From Mangrovimicrobium sp048323675 (GTDB lineage Bacteria > Pseudomonadota > Gammaproteobacteria > Pseudomonadales > Halieaceae): 64,000 nt of DNA. The number at the start of each line of letters is the position of its first letter. Position 1 is the first letter of the stretch. The stretch lies in the NCBI RefSeq assembly GCF_048323675.1, contig NZ_JBLWFK010000005.1, positions 434,001-498,000 of the forward strand. The letters are read 5' to 3'. The notes below the pieces were generated by a model that saw only the letters and a list, made by a program, of their open reading frames with translations, was not told the DNA's origin and searched no databases. Positions 47,231 to 55,302 of this stretch are shown piece after piece. The position numbers were made by a program, and so were the translations under genes.

Positions 47231-48265
47231 ATGCAAAAGTTGCGCGTTATTCAGTGGACCACCGGCAAGGTGGGCAAACTCGCCCTGCGCGGGATACTCG
47301 ACGACCCACGGCTGGAACTGGCGGGGGTGTACGCCTGGTCTGAAGACAAGGCCGGTCTCGATGCCGGCGAGCTATGTGGTCGCCCCGCCTGCGGCGTCCA
47401 GGCTACCAATGACATTGATGCCCTGCTTGCGCTGGGTGCCGATACCGTTCTCTATACCCCCTTCATGGTCGACCTCGACCATGTCATCCGCCTGCTGGAA
47501 GGCGGCGCCGATGTCATCAGTACCAACCTTTTCCTCAATGTCGGCGGAATCCAGGGCGAGGTGCAGCAAAGGCTCGCCGCGGCCTGCGACAAGGGGGGTA
47601 GTTCCCTGTTTATCTCCGGCGTTAATCCCGGCTGGATCAATTCCACTGCCGCGGCGCTCACCGCGGTATGTCGGGATGTGAGATGCGTGACCATTGCAGA
47701 GTCGGCCGATTGTTCCGTGTATGAATCCGCGGAGACCTGGCAGGCCATGGGTATGGGTTTTCCGGAAGCTACAGAGGAAGTCATGGCGACCGTTCGCGCC
47801 TGGCTGATGTCGTTCTACGACTCAACCCAGCGGCTGGCGGCAGCCCTCGACTATACCCTTGACGATATGGAATTTTCCGCCGAGTTCGCCACCGCGGCGG
47901 AAACCGTCGATCTTGGCTGGTTCCGCATGGAGCAGGGTACCAACGCAGCCATTCGCGCCGGCTGGGACGGCAAGGTGGCAGGGCGCACCGTGGTGTCCAA
48001 CCGGATCACCTGGTACCTCACCGATAAACTGAACGAGGGCTGGGAGTTCAGTGACGATCACTACCACCTGGTCGTTGACGGCGAGCCAGGAGTGGATACC
48101 CGCATACGCTTCGTACCCCCGGAGCACTGGAGCAACCACGACTGGGATACCATGACGGCGATGCCGGCGGTGAACGCGGTGCTGGATGTGAAGGCCGGTC
48201 CGGTAGGCATCCTCACGCTCAAGGAGGTTGGCCTGGTGAGTGCCCCGGCGGGACTCTGGAACTAG
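47231..48265 (+). CDS. DapB/DAPDH-like NAD(P)H-dependent dehydrogenase
   Basis: 344 residues from ATG 47231; the frame opens earlier but the upstream part has no ribosome site. N-terminal Rossmann QWTTGKVGKLALRG (7-20), DAP-reductase-like ALGADTVLYTPFM near 71-83 and ADVISTNLFL near 95-104, SGVNPGWIN near 129. It belongs to the dihydrodipicolinate-reductase-like family seen in steroid/aromatic-degrading actinobacteria and gammaproteobacteria, whose substrates are mostly unknown. Probably the last gene of the TonB receptor operon. Confidence 0.85.
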   Translation: MQKLRVIQWTTGKVGKLALRGILDDPRLELAGVYAWSEDKAGLDAGELCGRPACGVQATNDIDALLALGADTVLYTPFMVDLDHVIRLLEGGADVISTNLFLNVGGIQGEVQQRLAAACDKGGSSLFISGVNPGWINSTAAALTAVCRDVRCVTIAESADCSVYESAETWQAMGMGFPEATEEVMATVRAWLMSFYDSTQRLAAALDYTLDDMEFSAEFATAAETVDLGWFRMEQGTNAAIRAGWDGKVAGRTVVSNRITWYLTDKLNEGWEFSDDHYHLVVDGEPGVDTRIRFVPPEHWSNHDWDTMTAMPAVNAVLDVKAGPVGILTLKEVGLVSAPAGLWN

Positions 48266-48291
48266 ATTCACTTTCCTGGCGCCAGAAAAGC

Positions 48292-48318
48292 AAAAGGCCA
48301 GTCATATGACTGGCCTTT
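48292..48318 (-). terminator. Rho-independent terminator of tRNA-Leu
   Basis: The perfect palindrome AAAGGCCAGTCAT/ATGACTGGCCTTT, read on the minus strand, is followed by TTTTGCTTTT. It sits 8 bp past the tRNA 3' end. It may also stop transcripts of the convergent dehydrogenase gene. Confidence 0.8.
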
Positions 48319-48325
48319 CCAGATA

Positions 48326-48412
48326 TGGTGCCCAGGAGAGGACTTGAACCTCCACGCCCTTTCGAGCACTAGCACCTGAAGCTAGCGTGTCTACCAATTT
48401 CACCACCTGGGC
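48326..48412 (-). tRNA. tRNA-Leu(CAG)
   Basis: 87-nt class II tRNA on the minus strand. Acceptor stem GCCCAGG pairs with CCTGGGC, and CCA is encoded. The anticodon stem CTAGC/GCTAG encloses the loop TTCAGGT, giving anticodon CAG (reads CUG, a codon frequent in these GC-rich genes). The long variable arm (TGCTCGAAAGGGCG region) and GGTTCAAGTCC T-arm fit tRNA-Leu. Confidence 0.96.
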
Positions 48413-48548
48413 ATTCAGCGGGTGTGCAGACGCAACCCGTTGAGGGCGCGCACTTTATTATTACCGCGCGGACTTGTCAATCCTCAAGTATACTGCCGCA
48501 GGAAGATTTTTTTCCCATTTCAGAAAATTCATGACTACAAGGCACTCT

Positions 48549-50876
48549 ATGGCCAAAAAAGGCAATCTTGCCGATCCTCACGCAGAGCGTGAGGCCGCCA
48601 AATACGACAATCCCATCCCCAGCCGAGAACTGATTCTCGAGGTCCTGACGCAGGCCAAACGGCCCCTCAGCCACAGCAAGTTGTGCAAGAAGCTCGACCT
48701 GGCGTCCGAGGAGCAGCAGGACGCCCTGCGCAAGCGCCTGCGCGCCATGGAGCGCGACGGCCAGCTGATGTACGACCGTGGCGGTTCCTACGCGCTGGTG
48801 GACAAGCTCAACCTGCTGCACTGCAAGGTGCAGGGGCACCGCGACGGTTACGGTTTCGCCATACCGCTGCAGGGCGGTGACGACGTCTACCTTAACGCCC
48901 GGCAGATGCACTTCGTCTTCGACGGCGACGAGGTGCTGGTGCAGGTCACCGGCGAAGATCGCCGCGGGCGCCTCGAAGGCAAGGTGATCGAAGTGCTGGC
49001 GCGGGGTATCAGCAGTATCGTGGGGCGCTACCAGGAGGAGAGCGGCATCGGCTTCGTGATCCCCGACAGCGGGCGCCTCACCCAGCAGGTCCTGATTCCG
49101 CCCAACGCCCGGGGCGGCGCAAAGAATGGCCAGATCGTCACTGCGGAAATCACCGACTACCCCACGCGCACGCTCGGGGCGAAGGCCCGCATCACCGAAG
49201 TGCTCGGCGACCACCTCGACCCGGGCATGGAAATCGATATCGCGATCCGCTCCCACGGCATTCCCCATGAATGGCCCGCGGCGGTGCAGGCCGAGGCCGC
49301 GGGGCTGGAGGACGAGCCGCTGGAGGCGGACAAGGAAAACCGGGTCGACCTGCGCGAGTTGCCCTTCGTCACCATCGACGGTGAGGACGCCCGGGATTTC
49401 GACGACGCGGTCTATTGCGAGAAGAGCCGCGGCGGCTGGCGCCTTTATGTGGCGATTGCCGACGTCTCCCACTACGTGCGCCCGGGCATGGCCCTGGATA
49501 TGGAGGCCGCGCTGCGCGGCAACTCGGTGTATTTCCCGGAACGCGTGGTGCCGATGCTGCCGGAAGCGCTCTCCAACGGCCTGTGCTCGCTGAAGCCGAA
49601 GGTCGATCGCCTGGCGATGGTCTGCGAGATGGAGATCAGCCGCGCCGGGCGCATGACTGCCTACAAGTTCTACGAGGCGGTGATTCACTCCGCCGCGCGG
49701 CTCACCTATACCCAGGTTGGCGCGGTGCTGGAGAAGGGTGGCAGCCACGAGGTACGCAAGTTTCTGGTGCCCCACCTCGAGCGTCTGCACGCGCTGTACA
49801 AAGTCCTGCGCGAAGCCCGTGACGTGCGCGGCGCCATCGACTTCGAAACCGTGGAAACCCGCATCATCTTTGATGAGAACCGCAAGATCGACAGTATCGT
49901 GCCGGTGCAGCGCAACGATGCTCACAAGCTGATCGAGGAGTGCATGCTGGCGGCCAACGTGGCCACCGCCGAATTCTTCGAGGCCAACGGCCTGCCCATT
50001 CTCTACCGCGTGCACGAGGGGCCAAACGAGGAAAAGCTCGAGGGCCTGCGCAAGTTCCTCGGCGAACTGGGCCTCGACCTCGGCGGCGGGGTCAAACCCT
50101 CGCCTCTGGATTACCAGCGCCTGCTGGGTCAGGTGGCGGAGCGCGAGGATGCGCACGTGATCCAGACCATGCTGCTGCGCTCGCTCAGCCAGGCGGTCTA
50201 CCAGCCGGAAAACAAGGGGCACTTCGGCCTGCACTACGAGGCCTACGCCCACTTCACCTCACCCATTCGCCGCTACCCGGACCTGCTGGTGCACCGCGGC
50301 ATCCGCCACCTGATCCGCTCCCGGCGCAAGGTGGAGGGCGTACAGCGTGTCCCGGGCGCGGGCACCATCCCGGTGAAACAGATCTTCCCCTACGATGAAC
50401 ACAGCATGGCGGTGGCGGGCGAGCAGTGTTCGATGACCGAGCGTCGCGCCGACGACGCCACCCGCGAGGTGGACGCCTGGCTCAAGTGCGAGTACCTGCA
50501 GGATCACGTCGGTGACGAGTTCGACGGGGTAATCAGCGCGGTGACCAGCTTCGGCCTGTTCGTGGAACTCAAGGACATCTATATCGAAGGGCTGGTGCAC
50601 GTGACAGCCCTCCCCGGGGACTACTACAACTTCGACCACTCCAAGCAGCGCCTCACGGGCGAGCGCACCGGGCGCAGCTTCCAGCTCGGTGGCAGCGTGC
50701 GGGTGCAGGTGGCGCGGGTGGACCTGGACGACCGCAAGATAGACCTCGAACTGCTCGACGCCAAGCCGCCAAAGAAAAAGGACCGGCAACAGGACGGGGC
50801 GAAGGGCGGCAAGAAGAAAAAACCGAAGAATGAGAGCAAACAGCCGCGCAAATCCGGCCACCGGCGCCGCTACTGA
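48549..50876 (+). CDS. rnr: Ribonuclease R
   Basis: Processive 3'-5' exoribonuclease for structured RNA. 775 residues from ATG 48549, preceded by AAGG; ATG 48531 and an earlier start are possible. Domains: N-terminal helix-turn-helix (LILEVLTQAKRPLSHSKL), two cold-shock domains, RNB catalytic domain with TIDGEDARDFDDAVYC (the acidic metal-binding cluster) and HFTSPIRRYPDLLVHR, S1 domain (DEFDGVISAVTSFGLFVEL) and a Lys-rich tail. The rlmB start overlaps its stop, a common gammaproteobacterial pair. Confidence 0.96.
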   Translation: MAKKGNLADPHAEREAAKYDNPIPSRELILEVLTQAKRPLSHSKLCKKLDLASEEQQDALRKRLRAMERDGQLMYDRGGSYALVDKLNLLHCKVQGHRDGYGFAIPLQGGDDVYLNARQMHFVFDGDEVLVQVTGEDRRGRLEGKVIEVLARGISSIVGRYQEESGIGFVIPDSGRLTQQVLIPPNARGGAKNGQIVTAEITDYPTRTLGAKARITEVLGDHLDPGMEIDIAIRSHGIPHEWPAAVQAEAAGLEDEPLEADKENRVDLRELPFVTIDGEDARDFDDAVYCEKSRGGWRLYVAIADVSHYVRPGMALDMEAALRGNSVYFPERVVPMLPEALSNGLCSLKPKVDRLAMVCEMEISRAGRMTAYKFYEAVIHSAARLTYTQVGAVLEKGGSHEVRKFLVPHLERLHALYKVLREARDVRGAIDFETVETRIIFDENRKIDSIVPVQRNDAHKLIEECMLAANVATAEFFEANGLPILYRVHEGPNEEKLEGLRKFLGELGLDLGGGVKPSPLDYQRLLGQVAEREDAHVIQTMLLRSLSQAVYQPENKGHFGLHYEAYAHFTSPIRRYPDLLVHRGIRHLIRSRRKVEGVQRVPGAGTIPVKQIFPYDEHSMAVAGEQCSMTERRADDATREVDAWLKCEYLQDHVGDEFDGVISAVTSFGLFVELKDIYIEGLVHVTALPGDYYNFDHSKQRLTGERTGRSFQLGGSVRVQVARVDLDDRKIDLELLDAKPPKKKDRQQDGAKGGKKKKPKNESKQPRKSGHRRRY

Positions 50877-51628
50877 TGGAAGTCGTTTACGGAATCCACG
50901 CGGTGGACAGCCTGCTGCGCCACAACCCGAAGAGCATCCGTGTGCTGCGCGCGCAGCAGGGCCGCGAGGACAAGCGCCTCGCCGGCCTGCTGGAACTGGC
51001 GCGCCAGCAGGGTGTCCGGGTGGAGCGCGAGCCGCGCCGCGAGCTGGACCAGCGGGTCGACGGCCGTCACCAGGGCGTGGTGGCCGAGGTCGCAGCCAGC
51101 GATACCGGCGCGAGCGGCGACAACCTCTGGGACGAAGCCCGCCTGCTGCGCGAGCTGGACACCCTGGGCGCGCCCGCGCTGCTCCTGGTCCTGGACGGTG
51201 TCACTGACCCCCATAACCTCGGCGCCTGCCTGCGCAGCGCGGACGCCGCCGGGGCAACGGCAGTCATCGTGCCGAAGGACAAGGCCGCCGACCTCAATCC
51301 TACCTCACGCAAGGTCGCCTGCGGTGCCGCGGAGGTGGTGCCCTTCGTGCGGGTCACCAACCTGGCCCGCACCCTGGAGGCGCTCAAGGAGCGCGGCGTG
51401 TGGATTTACGGCACCGCCGGGGAAGCCGAGGAGCATATCTACGCCCGCGACCTGACCGGCTCCCTGGCCCTGGTGATGGGTGCCGAGGGGAAGGGCCTGC
51501 GGCGCCTGACCCGGGAGCACTGCGACTTCCTGATCAAGCTGCCGATGGCGGGCTCCGTGAGCAGCCTCAACGTCTCCGTGGCGACCGGGATCTGCCTCTT
51601 CGAGGTGGTGCGACAGCGCTGCGGCTAG
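50876..51628 (+). CDS. rlmB: 23S rRNA (guanosine-2251-2'-O)-methyltransferase
   Basis: SPOUT methyltransferase that 2'-O-methylates G2251 of 23S rRNA. 250 residues. N-terminal L30e-like substrate domain (EVVYGIHAVDSLLRHNPKSI), then SPOUT motifs DGVTDPHNLGACLRSADAAG near 104-123, LVMGAEGKGLRRLTRE near 197-212 and LPMAGSVSSLNVSVATGI near 222-239 (trefoil knot). ATG overlaps the rnr stop by one base. It is convergent with the next gene by a 4-bp CTAG overlap. Confidence 0.96.
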   Translation: MEVVYGIHAVDSLLRHNPKSIRVLRAQQGREDKRLAGLLELARQQGVRVEREPRRELDQRVDGRHQGVVAEVAASDTGASGDNLWDEARLLRELDTLGAPALLLVLDGVTDPHNLGACLRSADAAGATAVIVPKDKAADLNPTSRKVACGAAEVVPFVRVTNLARTLEALKERGVWIYGTAGEAEEHIYARDLTGSLALVMGAEGKGLRRLTREHCDFLIKLPMAGSVSSLNVSVATGICLFEVVRQRCG

Positions 51629-52599
51629 GCCCCGGCGCTGTTGCGGGCCAGGCGCCGGTACAGGCCGAGACCGGCGAAGATCAGCAGGCCCATCAGCAGT
51701 ACCAGGCCGTATTCCACCATGGGAATCCGCAGCACCACCAGGAAGCCCGTTCCCTCGCCGCGGAAAAGCAGCGCGACGGCGCCCAGGTAGAGCGCAGCCA
51801 ACAGCAATAACCAGCGCCGTTGCAGTCCCAGGCCGTGCATCTGGGTGACCACGAACAGGGCGAGGAAACCGAAGAAAAACATCCGCCAGGTGCCTGCGGA
51901 GAGCGTCAGGTAGGCGACCATGGCGCCGTGCACGGCGACGAAGCATTCCAGGGTCACTGTCCACCAGCGGTTGCTGTGGTAGCGGGTGCGCGCCAGGGAG
52001 CCCTGGAACAGGATGAGGAAGGTGTAGAACAGGCCCAGCAGGTGGCCGGCGTTGTCCTCGATGGGGTGGAACCAGAAGGTGTAAATGATCGCCCAGGCGA
52101 AGTAGTAGCCGTGGTACTGGCGCAGGAAAGCGCCGGGGCGCTGCAGCCAGTTGAGGCGATGGCCGAAGAACATGCCGCGGCGCTGGTTCTCGAACAGCAG
52201 CACCATGACCAGCAGCAGGACCACCGAACCCTGGCTCGCCATTACCGATGTGTCCTGGGCCAGCCCGTCGTAGAATACCCGGGTTTGCAGCACGTGCAGC
52301 GCGATGAACAGGGCGTTGACGCCCAGCGCCACCCAGTTGAGCGGCTGCATGCCGCCGCCGGGCCCTGGCGGCTGGGCGCGGAAGCGCGCGATCAGCCACC
52401 AGATGGCCAACTGGTGGCCAAGGTACAGCAGCCACGCGCTGACCCTGCCGCCCAGCGTGGGCTCCGGCAATTTCCAGTAATACCAGTGGGTGCCCTGGTC
52501 CGGGAGGAACATGCCCGGGTGGCTGTAGGGGCCGAGGGCGATGATCAGGCCGATCAGGGTGAGGCAGGCGCCGATGCCCAGCAGGTGTACGCGATTCAC
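51625..52599 (-). CDS. His-rich multi-pass membrane protein, unknown
   Basis: 324 residues from GTG 52599, which overlaps the stop of the MFS gene (GTGA), so the two are co-translated. About 9-10 helices with histidines at helix ends: YLGHQLAIWW near 49-58, FIALHVLQ near 92, HGYYFAWAIIYTFWFHPIEDNAGH near 165-188 (three His, Glu, Asp), RTRYHSNRWW and FVAVHGAMVA. I do not recognise the family. It is the last gene of the unit read leftward from the Rieske oxygenase promoter, so a membrane redox or tetrapyrrole-handling role is possible but unproven. Confidence 0.65.
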   Translation of the reverse strand: MNRVHLLGIGACLTLIGLIIALGPYSHPGMFLPDQGTHWYYWKLPEPTLGGRVSAWLLYLGHQLAIWWLIARFRAQPPGPGGGMQPLNWVALGVNALFIALHVLQTRVFYDGLAQDTSVMASQGSVVLLLVMVLLFENQRRGMFFGHRLNWLQRPGAFLRQYHGYYFAWAIIYTFWFHPIEDNAGHLLGLFYTFLILFQGSLARTRYHSNRWWTVTLECFVAVHGAMVAYLTLSAGTWRMFFFGFLALFVVTQMHGLGLQRRWLLLLAALYLGAVALLFRGEGTGFLVVLRIPMVEYGLVLLMGLLIFAGLGLYRRLARNSAGA

Positions 52600-53939
52600 A
52601 GGGGATTGACTCCGGCAATGGGTGTGGGAGTGCTGGCTGGCTGGACCTGCAATGACCACAGGCAGACCAGCGCGTTGAACAGGCCGAACAGGGCGAAGGG
52701 CGCCGAGGGCATGAAGGTGGCGAAGAGCCAGCCGCCGCCGGCGGTGCCCACCAGGATACCCAATGCCCCGGCGACACCGAAGAAACCGATCACCGTGCCG
52801 CGACGAGCGGCCGGGGCGCGCTCGCCCACCAGCGCCTGGCTGCTGACAAAAGCGCTGATCTCTGCAATTCCCATCACGAATAACAAGCCCATCATCCACG
52901 GTGCACTGGGATCATCTACGCACAGAATCGCCAGGTAGACCACCGCGGCCAGTCCGGAGGCGGCAGTCACCGCGCGTACCCGGCTGATGCGGTCGCTGAG
53001 GAAGCCCATCAGCAGCGCACCCAGCAGTGCGCCGCTGACCACCGCGAGCACCCGCGGCACGGCCAGTTCGTACATCGCCGCGCTGGGGCTGAGCCCGTGG
53101 TCGGCGACACCGACCTGGACCAGCCACAGGCTGACGAAGGCGCTGGTCACCGCGAGGTCACCGCGGGAGATAAAGGCCGCGCCATAGGCCAGTGCGACCC
53201 CCGGGTCGCGCGCCGCGGCCATGCCCTCGCGCAGCATCTGGCGCAGGGGAATGCGCAGGTTGTCGACCAGCGTTGCAGCGCGCGGCGCCAGTCCCCGCCA
53301 GGCGATCAGTGCACCGATGAGCCCGAGGCCGGCGGCGGTGTTGAAGGTCATCCTCTGGGCCTCGAGTTCGCTGGCGCCCGCGGCGACCAGTGCCTGGGGC
53401 AGGCTGGCCAGCGCCGGCGGTACAAAGGCGCCGAGGGTCGCCACCAGTCCCTGCAGGCCGTTGGCGCGGCCGCGGGTCCGGTCGCGGGTATAGTCGGCGA
53501 TCACGGTTACCATCATGCCGATGATGGCGGCGCCGCCAACGGCGATCACGACGCGGTAGAGCAACAGCTCGGCGATGGCGTCCGCGCGCGGGTACAGGGC
53601 GAAGCCGGTAGCGGTTACCAGCATGCCGAAGATGTACACCGGCCGGCGGCCGTAGCGGTCCGCCAGCGCGCCGGCTGGGCCCATCAGCAGGATCATCACC
53701 ACCTCCTGCAGCGCGCTGAGGTAGCCGGTGAGCGTCGCCTGTTCGACGGCGGGAATGCCTATCACCTGCAGCAGGGCCGGCTGCAGGATGGCCAGCGTAC
53801 CGGCGTAACTGGAGGAAACCAGCGCCAGCAGCAGGTAGGCGAGCAGGTGGCGACGGCGGATGCCGTCGCTCAGGTCGATGCCGAGAAAGCGCAGGGTGGT
53901 GGGTCGGCTGGCGCTATCGCTGTCAGCACTGCGTGTCAT
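52596..53939 (-). CDS. MFS transporter (paralogue of the carrier at 60518)
   Basis: 447-residue 12-helix carrier. Motif A-like GALADRYGRRPVYI near 88-101, and a long central loop. The segment VALAYGAAFISRGDLAVTSAF aligns with IALAYAASFVARGNLAVVGTF of the second MFS gene of this cluster, and both share FLGI-L near the N-terminus and ISxxVLxxExAPxxxRG near the C-terminus. It diverges from the Rieske oxygenase gene across 158 bp holding an Fnr-type box. Likely moves the pathway substrate or a product; direction unknown. Confidence 0.88.
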   Translation of the reverse strand: MTRSADSDSASRPTTLRFLGIDLSDGIRRRHLLAYLLLALVSSSYAGTLAILQPALLQVIGIPAVEQATLTGYLSALQEVVMILLMGPAGALADRYGRRPVYIFGMLVTATGFALYPRADAIAELLLYRVVIAVGGAAIIGMMVTVIADYTRDRTRGRANGLQGLVATLGAFVPPALASLPQALVAAGASELEAQRMTFNTAAGLGLIGALIAWRGLAPRAATLVDNLRIPLRQMLREGMAAARDPGVALAYGAAFISRGDLAVTSAFVSLWLVQVGVADHGLSPSAAMYELAVPRVLAVVSGALLGALLMGFLSDRISRVRAVTAASGLAAVVYLAILCVDDPSAPWMMGLLFVMGIAEISAFVSSQALVGERAPAARRGTVIGFFGVAGALGILVGTAGGGWLFATFMPSAPFALFGLFNALVCLWSLQVQPASTPTPIAGVNPL

Positions 53940-54004
53940 GTCGATGGTGTCCGGCTGTGCCCTGCAGGCTTTATGGCATAGTATCCCCGTGAAGCGCAGG
54001 GACT

Positions 54005-54018
54005 TTGCGTAATGTCAA
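54005..54018. promoter_or_regulatory. Fnr-type box A at the Rieske oxygenase promoter
   Basis: TTGCG-TAAT-GTCAA, a 14-bp Crp/Fnr-type site. With the -10 TGTAAT at 54041-54046 the expected start is 54053, placing the box centre at -41.5, the classic class II activation position. It lies between the divergent MFS and Rieske genes. Confidence 0.6.
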
Positions 54019-54040
54019 TTCCTGGGCCGCTGGTCCGTGC

Positions 54041-54046
54041 TGTAAT
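54041..54046 (+). promoter_or_regulatory. Predicted -10 of the Rieske oxygenase gene
   Basis: TGTAAT, spaced from box A as at Fnr/Crp class II promoters; no -35 hexamer is evident, as expected for an activator-dependent promoter. Confidence 0.45.
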
Positions 54047-54097
54047 CCGCTGCGTATACAGGTGCAGTAATGCGACGAGCGTGGAGCAGGTAATACG

Positions 54098-55273
54098 ATG
54101 TTGACGAATCTCTGGTACGTGGCCGAGTGGTCGAACAAGGTCACCACTAAACCGGTAAAAGTGAAATTGCTGGGCCAGAATTTCGTGCTGTTCCGCGACA
54201 GCAAGGGCAAGGTGAGCTGCCTGAGCGATATCTGCATCCACCGCGGCGCCTCGCTGGCCGGCGGCAAGACCACCAAGCGCGACTGCGTCGCCTGCCCCTA
54301 CCACGGCTGGGAGTTCAATGGCGAAGGCAAGGTGGCCTTCATTCCCTCGCGCGGCGAGGGGGCGGACGTGCCCCAGCGCGCCCGCGTCGATGCCTACCCC
54401 ACCGAGGAACGCTACGGCATGATCTGGGTCTTCCTCGGCGACCTGCCCGAGGAGGAGCGCTACCCGATCCCGCCCTTTCCGGAGTTCGAGGACCGCAAGA
54501 ACTGGCGGCCGATCTACACCCAGTTCGACTGGACCGGCTCGGTGGACCGGGTGGTGGAAAACGGTATCGATATCGCCCACACCGCCTTCGTCCACCCGGG
54601 CTTCGGATACCCCGAGATGGCGGACAAGAACCACATCGCCAGTATCGAAGCCACCGAAAGCTCCGGTGCGTCATCCTGCGTGCTTTACCCGCCGCAGCTG
54701 GAAGGCAACCTCGGGTTGATGCGCTTCGCCCGCCGCGACAAGGCGGAGACTCACGTCCACCCCGGCTTTTACCTCTCCGGCCACTGCGTGCGCCTGCACA
54801 TCCAGATCAACGCCTGGATGGAAACCATTATTTTCGACGCCAACACGCCGATCGACGAAAACCACACCCGTTCCTTCGTGGTGCAGCTGCGCAACTTCTT
54901 CAAGTGGGGCATTTTCGACAAGGGCTCGGTGAAGCGCACCCAGAAGGTGTTTGGCGAAGATGCGGCGATCGTCGAGGCCCTGTCCCCAAACTACCTGCCG
55001 GAAACCCTGCAAACCGAGGTCTCGGTGGAGCAGGACCGCTTCATGAACGCCTGGCGCCGGGTGCGCAAGGTGCATATCGACAAGGGCTGGAAGGTCGACA
55101 GCAAGGCCATGGAGCCCTTTGCGGGCGAGAAAGTGTTTACCATCCCGTCGCCGGCGCGGCGGACCAACCCCGAGATTCCCTGGGCCCTGGAGACGGTGCC
55201 GCTGGTACCGCCGGTGACCAATCCGCGCAGGGCGGCGGAACAGGAACAGGAACTGGAATCGCGCAGCGCCTGA
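54098..55273 (+). CDS. Rieske non-haem iron oxygenase, pheophorbide a oxygenase-like
   Basis: 391-residue terminal oxygenase. Rieske [2Fe-2S] ligands C46-x-H48 and C66-x2-H69 (CIHRG, CPYHGWEFNGEG). Mononuclear iron site ENGIDIAHTAFVH: Asp158 bridges, His161 and His166 bind iron. The E-N-x2-D-x2-H-x4-H spacing is the one I recall for plant pheophorbide a oxygenase (ENVSDPSHIDFAH), and LRNFF plus the later D-R...R-K...G stretch also resemble it. VanA/KshA-type oxygenases remain alternatives. No reductase subunit gene is adjacent. Neighbours include RCCR-, NYC1/NOL- and chlorophyllase-like genes, which favours a tetrapyrrole ring-opening role. Confidence 0.9.
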   Translation: MLTNLWYVAEWSNKVTTKPVKVKLLGQNFVLFRDSKGKVSCLSDICIHRGASLAGGKTTKRDCVACPYHGWEFNGEGKVAFIPSRGEGADVPQRARVDAYPTEERYGMIWVFLGDLPEEERYPIPPFPEFEDRKNWRPIYTQFDWTGSVDRVVENGIDIAHTAFVHPGFGYPEMADKNHIASIEATESSGASSCVLYPPQLEGNLGLMRFARRDKAETHVHPGFYLSGHCVRLHIQINAWMETIIFDANTPIDENHTRSFVVQLRNFFKWGIFDKGSVKRTQKVFGEDAAIVEALSPNYLPETLQTEVSVEQDRFMNAWRRVRKVHIDKGWKVDSKAMEPFAGEKVFTIPSPARRTNPEIPWALETVPLVPPVTNPRRAAEQEQELESRSA

Positions 55274-55302
55274 GCGGCGCACCGCTGGCGGGGAGCTGAA
55301 CG

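Noticed and set aside
48473..48486. TTGTC-AATC-CTCAA upstream of rnr as another Fnr-type box
   Set aside because: Half sites are poor and no suitable -10 lies at the right distance; probably chance.
48477..50252. Long minus-strand open frame antisense to rnr
   Set aside because: RNase R is certain on the plus strand; the antisense frame has no motifs and is typical of GC-rich codon bias.
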